From NCBI GenBank assembly GCA_951799425.1, contig OX637409.1:19952460-20016459 (forward strand): DNA of 64,000 nt. The letters are read 5' to 3'. The number at the start of each line of letters is the position of its first letter. Position 1 is the first letter of the stretch. The translations under genes were made by a program, and so were the position numbers. This stretch comes from Ilex aquifolium (Eukaryota > Streptophyta > Magnoliopsida > Aquifoliales > Aquifoliaceae). Below the pieces are notes generated by a model, which searched no databases, had not been told where the DNA came from, and saw only the letters and a list, made by a program, of their open reading frames with translations. Of the stretch, positions 8,960 to 20,159 are shown in pieces.

Positions 8960-9172
8960 TCCTTTCATTGATTTTTCATAAATTACATTGATTTATTCTA
9001 AAGATTTTATTTCAATTGAAATTTAGTTATTCATCATGTACGAGGATCCCCGTTAAACATTCATGGTTGAATGGTTAATGCGCTCAACTCATAATTGACG
9101 AATTGTTAAGTTCAATTCTTACTGGATGCACGCCAATGACACCCTCCAGTAAGTCTATTGGAATTGGCTACT
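8960..9172 (+). other. Nuclear copy of plastid DNA (NUPT) around trnI-CAU
   Basis: From about 9030 the sequence follows the chloroplast rpl23-trnI-CAU spacer and tRNA region from memory: TACGAGGATCCCCG, then a tRNA-like stretch, then CACGCCAATG and AAGTCTATTGGAATTGGCT. Differences are mainly C-to-T and G-to-A, as expected of methylated, decaying organelle DNA in the nucleus. The left limit is approximate. Confidence 0.75.
9057..9130 (+). pseudogene. trnI-CAU: Degenerate plastid-derived tRNA-Ile(CAU)
   Basis: 74 nt aligning to plastid trnI-CAU, with CTCATAA at the anticodon loop (CAU) and ACTGGATGCA at the 3' end. Several stem positions are altered (TTAATGCG for TTAAAGCG, ATTGACG for ATTGGCG, TTGTTAAGTTC in the T arm). 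Plastid trnI-CAU needs plastid lysidine modification, so a nuclear copy would not function as tRNA-Ile. Confidence 0.75.
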
Positions 9173-9346
9173 TTCTTCTTGGAGCTTCTCTGGCCTTATG
9201 GGCTTATAGTTTGAGGCTAATGCAAATCTATACTACTCTAAAAAGCCACTATAAGTGAAAAACTTTTAGTTTCCCTTTTCATCCTTCAATAATGTAATTA
9301 ATCCATTTTAATACCTAAATGTGAATGAATAAAGATAAACCTCCTA

Positions 9347-10215
9347 CACCTGAAATTTTAATCAATTACATGTAAGCTCAAGAGTTTGTTATTAATTACA
9401 TTCTTACCACTTTCTCCACTACTTCAAATACAAAAGTTAGAGAGGCAAATGAGCATAACTCCTAATTAACCCTATAGTTATTGTAAATAATTCTGATTTT
9501 AGTGTGTATAATGTAACTTATTTTTCTTTAACTTATGTAGTGTGTCTCTACCACAGATTGTGGAAAAAATTTGAAAAAACTGTGAAAGGGAAATGTGACT
9601 TTACTAATATTGGAAGTTGAATCACTGTGACTATCAAGTTTAGTGGATGATCCATACTAATCAACCTCTCTATTGACTCCATTGTCAAAGATTTCAATTC
9701 TTTCTTTTAACCCCTCACCAACATCCTCACTTACGGGCAAACACTCGTCTTCATAGGTGTTCTATAACTCACACCTGAAAGTGCCATTAATTACATGTCA
9801 GCTCAAGAGTTTGTTATTAATCACATTCTTACCACTTTCTCCACTACGTCAAGTACAAAAGTTAGAGAGGCAAAGAAGCATAACTCTTAATTAACACAGT
9901 AGTTATTGTAAATAATTCTGATTTTAGTGTGTCTCTATAATAATTAATGTAACTTATTTTTCTTTAACTTATGTAGTGTGTCTCTTCCACAGATTGTGAA
10001 AAAAAAAAACTGAAAAAATGGTGAAAGGGAAATGTGACTTTACCAATACCAATACTGGGAATTGAATCACTGTGACTACCAAGTTTAGTGGGTGATCCAT
10101 ACTAATCAACCTGTCTCTTGACTCCATTGTCAAAGACCTCAATTCTCTCTTTTAACCCCTCACCAACATCCTCACTTATGGGCAAACACTCATCTTCAAA
10201 GGTGTTCTGTAACTC
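9347..10215 (+). repeat. 425-bp tandem segmental duplication
   Basis: 9347-9771 and 9772-10215 repeat the same sequence with roughly 90% identity and small indels. Both run from CACCTGAAA through GGGCAAACACTC to GTGTTCT(A/G)TAACTCA. No reading frame is conserved between copies, so it is non-coding local duplication. Confidence 0.9.
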
Positions 10216-11682
10216 ATTTTGTATGAATGTGTATGGATACCGATATCTAACATTGAAATTATTAATTCTTGATGTTTTTGTTGTTTTAAGTGTTATTTTT
10301 GGTTGATTGCATAAGAGAGAGGTCATCAGGACTCGAATGTCACAATGGGTCCGAGATCATGTTGATGGCTTCTTAGGGATTTACGAAGGGGTATTCTTTA
10401 TGGAAGGGTGATTCTAAATTCAACTTTGTTTGTAGTACTTGTATCAATATGGGTCAGATGTAAGACATGAAATCTAAAGTTTTTGATCATAACATAGTGT
10501 CAATTTGAGAAAAAAAAATGAAAATTTCTAACTATATCTAACAAAGATTAAGTTCAAAATAAGTTTGCAAAATTTGAAGTAGTTTTGGTTGAAGACAAAA
10601 AAGTTTTGTGATGGTGGTAGTTTTTGAAAGGAAAGTGTAGTTTTACCCTTTTAAGTCTTGAATGGTTTTGAAAGTAGAAGATTGGAAAATGGTGGAATAG
10701 CCTTTGTCATTCGATTTTGAATTCTAATGAGTTGAAAATTTCTAGTGATTGAAGTTGTTGTTATTCGATTGATAGTAGATTTTATTCATTGTACTGAGAC
10801 CCATTATCAATCTAATGAACATAATGAATTAGATAATTAAATTAGATCCCAATAGTATTGTCCATTAAGCAGTGTTATAACAAATTTCTTAATGATTAAT
10901 GTTTTTATTATAGAGTGCGTTGACGTTGGGAACATTGGAGAGTATATATGGTTTGACACCTAAAATAATCCACGTGCAAGACACGTGTGCAGCAACTAGT
11001 CATATACAAATATGTTGATAAATAAAACAATCATGTATTAGTATAAAATTTCTTGGGAAGTTGATTATCTTATGGGAGTAATCTTGTTTGTTGTAAGGTC
11101 AATTTTTAATTACTCTCACATGATTCGACTTAACCTAGACAAAATGACAGCATAGTGATTAATCTAACTTGTGTTTTACTTATTTTCTTCGAAAACAAAC
11201 TCGTGTTCATAACATGACGAGTCCAGTCACCCACATCAAGTCAGCAACACATAGAATTAGTGGGATCTACTTTGTCTATTTGTTGTCTTCTAATTAGATG
11301 GTGACATCATGTGATAGTAATGATATGATATCACCGTTGCAATGAATATTTTCTCGATTATGAGATGGTGACCCCTAATACCTTTTGATCTTGGTTATCT
11401 TCACCGGTTGTGATTAAATTCTAGCACCTAGATCTACCCACTTTGATTAGTATCTTTGGCACGTACGTATGCTCTAAGTGATACCCAACTAACACACGTA
11501 GACATTGAATGTGGAACTCTTGTGATTTTCAAATTCTGATTCTCAGACCCGAGGAACCAAACCCTGTTAAGAATTAACAAAGCAGTTGTTTTATTTACTT
11601 GATAGGGCATTCTGGGTATAGAGGAATGTGAAGGATCCCGGGTTTTAAGGGTTTATAGACATATAAACTGCAAAATTATATT
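10216..11682. other. Gene-free AT-rich stretch
   Basis: No coding pattern, RNA gene or clear repeat boundary was recognised. A short segment near 10795-10920 resembles one near 13740-13860, suggesting an old shared repeat. Confidence 0.5.
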
Positions 11683-11960
11683 AAAGGAAAAATTATATTT
11701 TTACCCCCTTAACTATGACCTTGATCTCAATTTACCCCTTTGACTATTGAATTTCTCACATTCGCTCTTTAACTACTTGAATTGGTTTCATATCACCCCA
11801 AAAGCAAACGGCGGTTCTCTTTTGGACAGAAAATGTGTCCATGTATAGAGAAAAGGTAAAACATGGATGTTAATTATTGGAGAAAAGTGTACCTAATGAC
11901 TACAGTTAAATGTGCAATGTGAAAAATATGATAGTTGAGGGGAAAATACAAGATAACGAC
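11683..11960. mobile_element. Decayed foldback repeat
   Basis: The left side (TTACCCCCTTAACTATGACC) is loosely complementary to the right side (ATGATAGTTGAGGGGAAAAT). The general layout matches the long-TIR elements at 28091 and 28479. Target duplications not found. Confidence 0.4.
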
Positions 11961-12619
11961 AATAGGGGAAGGGCCAAAGTGTAGTTTGCTATGTATACAC
12001 ACTCCTTCACTTCACCTAGGGTTTGGGGTTAAGGGACATCTAGGGTTCTGTGTGTGAATGTATTCACTTTTAAGGGATCGAGAAGAGTTAAGAAAGAATC
12101 CATATGGTTCAAGTATTAAGCTCCGAATGCTTAATGCCAAAAGTTGTTGAGTAAAAGATAAGGCCCACTATTTCTTTAATCAACAATTTCTACACATATC
12201 ATATTTGTGTACAACTTCAATATGAACCATTAGATTAATAGGTCCTTTCAATTTATTGAATATTTAATGGCTGAGATCATTGTCATATTAAATAGTGTAG
12301 ATGAGAAGGTGCACAAAAGTGGTGTACTTATCATTATTTTTCTTTTATTTGTAGCAGGAGACTTGGAGCAAGTGACAGAGGCACAAGTTGGTTACACCAT
12401 GTGGAAAATCAACCAATTATGAGATTACATCTGGAGATAGTTATCTATACTTGTGCCCGTTATATCTAGAAAAAATAGTGTGCGTAACCGTTACACCACG
12501 TCAGCAGTGTCACGTGGTGTAATCGTCTACTAATAATTAAATAAATCTGTAAGTGAGCCCTACTAAAATTTATAACCACTCAGACATGTAATACATAATC
12601 ACCTTCATGATAAGAAGTG

Positions 12620-13155
12620 TACCCTATGATAATGTACAAAACGGTCTTATGCAAGATCAACAGTCGAGTGTGTGATAAAGTGTAATTAATAGACAATTAA
12701 TATAGCAATCAATGACAATAATGTAAATATCGAGTCAAGACGCAGATATATAGTGGTTCGGTCCGGGTGACCTACTCTACTCTAGAAAATGGCAACGGTG
12801 GCCAAGGGATTTTTTATTGATTAAGTAAGGTGAACGAGAGAGAGAGAACAATGGTTAGCCCCTAGAGGGATACAATAGCTTACAATTTATAGGCATGAAG
12901 CCTTTGTTAAGGCAGTGACGTGAGGCCAAAGACACTAATTCTCCGGAGATGATAGCTTCAAAAGATAAGTACAATTAAAGGGTGTCTTGATCTTCGAGAG
13001 TGAGTATCCCGATAATTGCTCCCCACGTGTTCTAATCCTTCTTGGACTCCTTGGGCATTGGGTCAGATTCACGAATTGGGTGGGTCAGATTCACGAATTG
13101 GGCTTGACCTGCCTTTTAATTGATTTGGGCTTACTTGATTAATTGGGTCTGACCC
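12620..13155. other. Insertion of unclassified, possibly LTR-derived sequence
   Basis: This stretch splits the MITE. It contains a phrase (GTGGTTCGGTCCGGGTGACC) of the kind seen in plant retroelement remains and a 22-bp direct duplication at 13060-13102 (copies of GGTCAGATTCACGAATTGGG). Ends and family are not determined. Confidence 0.3.
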
Positions 13156-13239
13156 AGTAAAATATGAGTTCATCAACCTATTTTATCTATTTTATTATTT
13201 CTTTATTGGATGGGTACACCATGTCAGCATTGTTGACAT

Positions 13240-13637
13240 CAAGGGCAGCTCAAGGTAATTTAAGGCCTAAAGCAGAAACACTAAATGAAACATTTTTATT
13301 TTTAGTATTGAAGAAGGATGTGCTATTAAAGGTTTTAACTTTTGTTTTTGTCTTTTATTGGAAAGAGAGAGTTTTGATTTCAATTTTTGTTTCTATTTTT
13401 TTTATTTTTTTAACTTCTGATTTTTAAGATTTTAATGTTATGAATTGGATTATGGACCCAAATTATTACAATAAAAATTTTGATTGGACTTAATTTTTTG
13501 CGACTTTTTTTAGGGCTTAAAATTTAATAGATTTAAATTGTTTTTGTGGACTAGTAATGTATTCAAAATTATGGGGCTTCTAAAAACTTTGAACCTAAAG
13601 TCCAAGTTTTATTTTTTAAACTATTGGGTCTGCCCTG
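13240..13637 (+). mobile_element. Non-autonomous hAT element, 398 bp
   Basis: Ends CAAGGGCAGCTC and GTCTGCCCTG form imperfect inverted termini (CA-GGGCAG core). It is flanked by 8-bp duplications GTTGACAT (13232-13239) and ATTGACAT (13638-13645), with 7 of 8 identical, and 8-bp duplications are diagnostic of hAT elements. It is inserted in the right half of the MITE and related in inverse orientation to 32557-33014. Confidence 0.75.
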
Positions 13638-14309
13638 ATTGACATTATGTAACTGTTACATCTAATATTTACTAATCTATGCATAAACCCAATTAATTAA
13701 TACTAACACTATGTGAACTCAATTTATAATAGTCATTGTATTGATAGCGAGTTCTAATTGATACTGAGACCTACTCTTAATTTGATTGTAATTTATTAGG
13801 TCAATAAATTAGATCAAAAAATAGATTCAGAAAGCGTTGTTGCATAATTAAAGGTGAATCTAGTGTTGGGTGTGATCACGTGGGGTACCTTAAAACTTTA
13901 ATAAAATTGTCTGCAAACACATTGTCTCTAGTCACGAGCTTCTTTATGAGTACAAAAATGGAGAAATTTAGTTGATTCTACCAATTAGTAGGCTTCAAGA
14001 GGGGAAACGAATAGGGTATATATAGAATTAAGCTTTTTAGTCATTGTTATGCATGGAGGGTGAGCGCCAAAATCCATCGTATTGCGAATTCAGGTAGAAA
14101 CCAGAAAAAAAAATACTTGCAAATGCTAATTGATGGTGGGATGAACAGAGTAAGAAAAATTACCGTTTAACCCACACCGGTAATCCGGTGGTATAGAATT
14201 GGATGCGGGGCGAATCATAAAATCAGACTTTTTGAGTTTGACTCCCGTTTTAACTAATATTATGAGTTAACGGGTGATTGTATGCATCTAAAATTTATTT
14301 TTTTATTTT

Positions 14310-14470
14310 TTTAGTTCAATGATTAGAGGTGTTCGAGCCAATTTACGTGCATCTCGACTAATCTCTTTCTCGGTCTAATCAAAGGCAGACCATCTACACC
14401 GAGACTAATGTACTCATCAGATTTTACAACTTATCCTCATTACCACTTAAGTTATCTTTGGAGTTTAAAA
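14310..14470 (-). repeat. Dispersed repeat, copy 1 of 2 (other at 25345-25575)
   Basis: Shares AGTTCAAYGRTYAGAGGTGTTCGA-type sequence, a TTACG(T/C)GCATCTCGACTAAT-like core and a CCACTTAAG(T/C)TAT motif with 25345-25575. The reverse strand has a tRNA-like A-box suggestion, so a SINE origin is possible but unproven. Confidence 0.5.
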
Positions 14471-14474
14471 TTTA

Positions 14475-14772
14475 CTCCTTCCGTTCCTAAATATCTGTTG
14501 TTTTACACAATTTTTTTTGTTCCATAATATCTGTCGTTTAATGAAACCAAAGCATAATTAATATTTTTTCTTCCAAATTTACCCTTAACTCTTCAATGCA
14601 TCAGATTAGGTGTAGGCTAAGTGTCTTTCATATTCCTTTCCTTCCCAATACGTATTGAATAAGGATATTTTAGTCTTGTGTAATTATTTTTTACTCATAT
14701 TAAAGCTATTTAATAGCTTCCTTAATCCTTGTGCAAAAACCTTAAACGTCACTTATTTAGGAACGGATGGAG
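14475..14772. mobile_element. Stowaway-type MITE, 298 bp
   Basis: Termini CTCCTTCCGTTCCTAAATA and TATTTAGGAACGGATGGAG are near-perfect inverted repeats matching the Stowaway pattern (CTCCCTCCGTTCC). They are flanked by TA at 14473-14474 and 14773-14774. Tc1/mariner superfamily, non-autonomous, no coding capacity. Confidence 0.93.
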
Positions 14773-15124
14773 TATTTTATAACATTAATGATTGCCATTT
14801 TTGGAGCACTGTTGGGAGTAATTAGACAGGTTGCCCAGCTTTGTAAAAGAAAAAGAAATAAATACAAGTTGCATTACATATGCATTATCATTTATAAGCT
14901 ATGAACAGAAAAGGAACCCTAAACTCCCAAAGAATCCTGTTGCCGTGCAGAAAGATTCTCTACAAATTCTGGTAGGCCCACGCGCAACCCAACCATCTGT
15001 TTGAGATCAAATTTCTGGAATAACACATATTGTTCTTGTTCGGCTGTCTCGTGGGCTGGCTGACATATCCAGAAGTACCAGCCACCTCTTGTCTTCGTAT
15101 TATCAACTTCATCACCCACTACCC

Positions 15125-15127
<3 letters not shown>

Positions 15128-15158
<31 letters not shown>
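15128..15158. repeat. (TA)n microsatellite
   Basis: About 15 TA dinucleotides in a row. The Ile/Tyr-repeat open frames read through it are artefacts of the repeat. Confidence 0.95.
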
Positions 15159-15159
<1 letters not shown>

Positions 15160-15287
15160 GTATGACTATGATACTCTGGTGGGTCCCCACCATACCCACT
15201 GCCCTTTCCCCTCACCCTCCCAACTCAGCCCATTTAGAAGAGAAATTTCAATGAATTTTACGTATCACGTGACAATGTTAATGTGAA

Positions 15288-15523
15288 AAAAATATTAGAT
15301 ATAACTATTACACTATTTTAGCAGTGTTATGTGGTGTAATTAATAATAAATAAACAAGTTAACAAGTGAGTCTCACAAAAATTCATAACTATCCAGCAAT
15401 ATAATACATAATCACCTTCATGATAGGAAAAGAGTTCTATTTTATCTATTTTAAAATTTATTTATTGGATGGTTTTATCACATCAGTATTACTGACATGA
15501 AATGAACGTTATACCTAATATTT
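15288..15523. mobile_element. MITE, about 236 bp
   Basis: Inverted termini AAATATTAGATATAAC and, at the right end in reverse, AAATATTAGGTATAAC. Sub-terminal motifs are also inverted (GCAGTGTTATGTGGTG versus CAGTAATACTGATGTG). An interrupted second copy lies at 12475-13673. Superfamily not assigned. Confidence 0.7.
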
Positions 15524-15536
15524 ACTCATCAATGTG

Positions 15537-15771
15537 TTGAATAAATGAATGGGTGGGGGCAAAAAAGTGTGCCCAACGACCACTCCGTTAGTCCCTTATC
15601 GGTGGGATCATAAGGCTCCTGACCATGCCTAGAACACCATTTGGGACCAAACCTAACTAGGCTAGCATAGTAGTCAACCATCAAACCTTAATGGAGACTC
15701 CAGGACTCGAATTTTCAACCTCTAGGCGAGGAGTAAGGTAGGTACCCCTACTAGACCACCCTACTCGATGG
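15537..15771 (-). mobile_element. tRNA-derived SINE with 11-bp target duplication
   Basis: The minus strand begins with Pol III-like boxes: A box TGGTCTAGTAGG and B box ATTCGAGTCC about 35 nt apart. The element is flanked by perfect TCATCAATGTG copies at 15526-15536 and 15772-15782. Its 3' end on the minus strand is AT-rich. It sits at the right edge of the MITE at 15288. Confidence 0.75.
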
Positions 15772-15782
15772 TCATCAATGTG

Positions 15783-16825
15783 ATCTACATTATCAATAAA
15801 TATTTAGCATATATCTGTTTGTTAGATATTTTTTTTTAAAAAAAAAAAAATAACTTACGTATCTCACAAACTATTTTTATGGCAGTCTCTTATTGGATAC
15901 CCAATCACTCAAAAAAAATTCCATTTTCAAATGGGGACATCGTTCACGGACTGCACCTTGAAGGTAAGATTCCATCACTCTTTCACACTCACACGCGTTT
16001 TGGTCCAAAAACAATTATGTTATAATCATTTTCACCTGATGAATGGTTGGTTGTAAAGGTAAATCACTTTTCTCCCTCGCACACCTTTTTGACATCTAAG
16101 ATTGATTCAACCTTTTTAAACTTTATTTCACAATTTTGTTTTTTCCATCTTTTCTTTTCCTTTCTTTAACAATGCAAGTTTGCACTACATAAAATTGATA
16201 ATAACACCGGTGAAAGGCAATTTAAATCTTATAACACATGGAAGACACACTTGTTTGGGGATTGTATTTTATGTATGGGATTAGTTAATGTATTTCATAT
16301 ACTTTTAATACAGAGGAAAGTTAATACTGATAATAAAAATAAATGCAATTTTCATATTTGTTTGAACAATATGTTTTATTGTGAGAGTCACTAAAAAAAT
16401 ATATTCTATCACATCTCATATAGTAAATAGACATGTTTATCCCTAATATCATCTTAAAGAAAATGGGTATTATAGTCATTTAGCTCTCTTATACCATTAG
16501 TGTCCTTTCTCCCACCTTCTAATACCACCTCTCAGGTGGTATTAGATATACCCATGTAGATGGATTTAGCACAACTGTTCATATCGGGTCGATATTAAGA
16601 TTCGAAAATTAGTATTTTATTAAAAATAGTTAACAACCAAAATATTCGTGTGAGTCATGTACTAATAAATACTATCCTACCTCCTTATACCCCACTTATC
16701 TCTCAAACAAACACACCCATAATGTGTAACATTTGCTCATAACATTGTAACAGCTCATATTCACTTACCATTAAATTACAATTTACAGCATGTGAGAGAA
16801 ATTTGCAGATGTGTATATATATATT

Positions 16826-16868
<43 letters not shown>

Positions 16869-17005
16869 TGGTCCACGCGGGTCTATGGCTGACCAACTTT
16901 AGAAAGGAGCCGTGTAAGATAAGGAATTCTTGAGAGAGACATAGAGAGTGGAAAATATTCTCTTCAGCTAGCTTTCAGGGTATATTGTATTTTCTTCCAA
17001 ACAAG
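15783..17005. other. Gene-free stretch upstream of the IDD gene
   Basis: AT-rich. It contains an A/T homopolymer pair near 15830-15850 and microsatellites at 16814-16870: (TA)n then (GA)n. The latter probably lie close to the IDD transcription start, but no start site can be read. TA/GA microsatellites are common in plant core promoters. Confidence 0.5.
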
Positions 17006-17050
17006 ATGGGGGAGATCTCTCTAAGAGCTAAGCAAGAGGTGGAGTTTTAG
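17006..17050 (+). promoter_or_regulatory. Upstream ORF 1 in the IDD leader (14 aa)
   Basis: ATG at 17006 opens a 14-codon frame (MGEISLRAKQEVEF) ending in TAG at 17050, 193 nt before the IDD start. Its context AAGATGG is good. It is present in the mRNA only if transcription starts upstream of 17006, which is likely but not shown. Confidence 0.45.
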
Positions 17051-17054
17051 ACTA

Positions 17055-17105
17055 ATGGAACCAAGTTCTACTCCAGTTTCACTTTGCTTTGGGGGAAGGT
17101 GTTAG
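17055..17105 (+). promoter_or_regulatory. Upstream ORF 2 in the IDD leader (16 aa)
   Basis: A second short frame (MEPSSTPVSLCFGGRC) starts 4 nt after uORF 1 stops and ends at 17105, 138 nt before the main ATG. Its context TAATGGA has G at +4. Two consecutive uORFs would be expected to lower translation of the main frame. Confidence 0.45.
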
Positions 17106-17243
17106 GCTAATTTCGAGGAAACATCTTTTTGATTATCAGCAAGTCTTCGTTTGTTTCTTTCTCTGTGTTACTGTCTCAGACTCAGCTTTTGAGTTGGTTC
17201 TTCTAATCCCACTACCCCAGTTACCTTCAAAGTCAGTTTCACG

Positions 17244-19074
17244 ATGATGTCTGATGATGGGTTTTCTTCAGTTCCTTCTTCTATTGGAGGGTTCATTCAG
17301 GAATTGAACCCAAACCCAAACCCTAACCCTAGTTCAAATCCTGCCAAGAGGAAGAGAAGTCTACCAGGAACACCAGGCGAGATACACTTCATCACTATTC
17401 ATCACACCTTGTTCAACTTTTCATCTCTCCAAGTTTGAATTAATTTCAATGTTTTTTTTATTGGTTTGATGCAGATCCAGATGCAGAAGTGATAGTTTTA
17501 TCTCCCAAGTCTCTCATGGCCACAAATCGATTCATATGCGAAATCTGCAACAAGGGTTTTCAGAGAGAACAGAACTTGCAGCTACACAGAAGAGGCCATA
17601 ACCTTCCATGGAAGCTTAAGCAACGAAACAACAAAGAGGTGATCAGAAAGAAGGTGTACATATGCCCTGAGAAGAGCTGCATCCACCATGATCCGTCGAG
17701 AGCTCTCGGCGACCTCACCGGAATAAAGAAGCATTTCAGCAGAAAGCATGGAGAGAAGAAATGGAAGTGCGAGAAATGTTCCAAGAAATATGCAGTTCAA
17801 TCGGATTGGAAGGCTCATAGTAAGATTTGTGGGACTAGAGAGTATAAATGCGACTGTGGAACTCTCTTCTCCAGGTACTGTACTTCAGACATCTCTAAAA
17901 TTCTGTGGTTTATATGATTAGTTAGTTGAAGTAATAAATGATCAATCTTGAGCATTCATGGCTTTCATATCTGAATTCAATGAGATTTTCGATCAAACAT
18001 TACAGGGATATTTTTTATTTAATTGAGTTGGGTTTGTTTATATCAAACAGAAAGGACAGCTTCATCACCCATAGAGCCTTCTGTGATGCTTTAGCAGAAG
18101 AAAGTGCAAAATTCACTTCAGTTCCAGCACCAAATTTGAACTTCAGAAATGAACTGATTGATGGAACATTTGGCAATTATCTTCAATCTTCCGGAATACC
18201 ACAAATTCCGGCAGTGTTTCAGCCTGAATTCTCCAGCCTAGAATCAGCTCCGGCAGGCCAATTCAACATGGATGGGCAGAAACCTAGGCTACCACCTTGG
18301 TTGGACAATGCCAATTCTCATCTAAATCTAAACCCCATTGGAATTCCAGTAAATTCTAATGCTTTCTTAGCATCAAGCTCCACCGGCTTGCCGGAGATGG
18401 TGCAGATGGCACCGGAAAATATGTTGGGACTCTCATCTCTCCAGTGGTTCAAGAGGGGCTATGAAGCGTCATTTACAGGTGCCAATCTTTCATCATCGTC
18501 AATGCCAAGAGTATTGAAAGAGGAAGAAGAGAATAAAGGAAATTTGTGTCAAAGCATGAGTTCATTGTATTATAGTCATCAGAATCATCAAGAAACAATT
18601 CATACTCCTATGTCAGCCACTGCACTTTTGCAAAAAGCAGCCCAAATGGGATCTACAAAGAGCAACTCAGCTCTTTTTGGCAGTGGGTTTGGACTCATGA
18701 GCTCATCTCTCTCTAGTCTTTCCAGCTTCAATTCTTTGAAACAAAATAGAAATGAAGTTCAACATTCTATGAACCAAGGACAAGCTCAGAACTTGAATGG
18801 ATTGATGAATTCTACGACTGATTCAACACGGGCCATCAACGGCGAAGATGGGTTGTTGTTGGGTGATATGAACTCGACCTCATTTGTGGGTAGCATAAAG
18901 AATTCAGACCCTAGGATGAATTTGAAAGGCAATGGAGTTGAAGGTAGTTTGACCAGAGATTTTCTAGGTGTGGGGGGTAATGAAGGCAGACGATTCTTGC
19001 AACAAGGTCAGCTAGCCAACTTTGATCCTTTGGGTCCAGCCATGGACTTAAGCCAGTACAATAGATGCCACTGA
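17244..19074 (+). CDS. IDD: INDETERMINATE DOMAIN (IDD) C2H2 zinc-finger transcription factor
   Basis: Exons 17244-17376, 17475-17874 and 18051-19074 give a 518-aa protein. Residues 35-39 are a basic AKRKR signal followed by the family's LPGTPDPDAEVI. Four fingers follow: C66/C69/H82/H86, C108/C113/H131/H136, C143/C146/H159/C163 and C170/C172/H185/C189, the last two C2HC as in all IDD proteins. The C-terminal part has the family motifs MSATALLQKAAQMG and TRDFLGVGG. IDD proteins bind DNA in the nucleus and partner GRAS proteins (DELLA, SCARECROW, SHORT-ROOT) in development and gibberellin response. The first intron starts with GC instead of GT (17377-17378); exon 2 starts at AT|CCAGAT, which restores the conserved GTPDPDAE. 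The N-terminus resembles the GAF1/IDD2 side of the family, but the exact paralogue is uncertain. Confidence 0.95.
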
Positions 19075-19126
19075 ACTCCATAGATTGTAATTATTCCCCT
19101 TTCACGTGGCATAATCTGAGCATTAT

Positions 19127-19184
<58 letters not shown>
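19127..19184. repeat. (TG)n-(GA)n compound microsatellite in the IDD 3' UTR
   Basis: About 11 TG units followed by about 18 GA units, starting 52 bp after the IDD stop codon and before its likely polyadenylation signal, so probably transcribed. Confidence 0.95.
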
Positions 19185-19188
<4 letters not shown>

Positions 19189-19370
19189 TGTGAATTGTCA
19201 GAGGTAGGAGGGAGGCGAGGCTACTGCACGTTGGAAGGGACTTGACAAAAAGCGACTTGGCAATCACAAGGCAGAAAGTTGTCTGCATTTTTTAGGGGTG
19301 AGGGTTGTCTACTGTGATCCTGTGACTATTTTGAGTTGCACCTAAAGTGGGCACATAGACTTTGGAGTTG

Positions 19371-19376
19371 AATAAA
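19371..19376 (+). terminator. Candidate polyadenylation signal of the IDD gene
   Basis: AATAAA 297 bp downstream of the stop, followed by a T-rich region. Plant poly(A) signals are loose, so this is a plausible choice rather than a firm one. Confidence 0.45.
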
Positions 19377-19399
19377 GCACTGTATTTGTATCAGTAAGG

Positions 19400-20159
19400 A
19401 CCTGCTTGACATGACTTTCACTGGTGTTGAAATTACCCAGAAAAATCAAACAATGAAGAAGAGAGTTACTTACCAATAATATAGTCATCATTTGAACTCA
19501 TCCCTAGGCATTTATGAGTTTGGGTTTGATCTTTTACTTTTCTTTTTTTGATCAGTTTGAGTTTGATCAAGCATTCCAATTCTGAAGTTTATTTCAGTAT
19601 TTCATGTTTTCCCATAAAAATTTCAGGTATGAAGCGATAACCTAATTTCGATGTGAAATTCATACGCATGCAATATTCAAAAAATTCATTCGTGCAATAT
19701 TATATTTGTCAGAATTAGAGAAGTTAACCATTCAAAATGGAGATAAGTTTTATTTTCTCATGAAGGATACTTCTGACCAAGCTCAAAGATATAGGAACCA
19801 CTTTATGGTGGTTTTCTCCTCATACGTATGTAATTTGGTTGAAGTTGTTTAGAGCTAATCATTTGACTTAATTTGCTAATCTCGTATACTAGCTATCATT
19901 GAATATGTAGTGGACCTGATCCAATAACATCTTCTCGTGAATCTAAACTATTGAAAACCTAGTTACAACTCTAAATAATTTTTGAACCAAAAAAAGGAAT
20001 CAACCATACCCTTTTCTATAAAGGCCACCTAAAGTATAGTTGCATACTTAGACCTAATCACCTCTCATAAATTTTGTTGATATGATCCTCTACTATTGCT
20101 AGATTAGACTGTAGCTCATCCAATACAGTTTCTCAAATAGATCGACACAAATGAAAACT
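19400..20159. other. Gene-free AT-rich stretch
   Basis: No coding pattern, RNA gene or repeat boundary recognised. Confidence 0.5.

Larger units (their letters stand above)
12475..13673 (+). mobile_element. MITE (same family as 15288-15523) interrupted by two insertions
   Basis: 12475-12614 matches the left half of the 15288 element (CACGTGGTGTAAT region, then CATAATCACCTTCATGATA). 13160-13239 and 13638-13673 match its right half (CTATTTTATCTATTTTA, then ACATCTAATATTTACT). Between the halves lie about 540 bp of unrelated sequence and the hAT insertion 13240-13637. Confidence 0.6.

Noticed and set aside
15030-15286. ORFs rich in alternating Ile-Tyr
   Set aside because: Produced by the (TA)n microsatellite.
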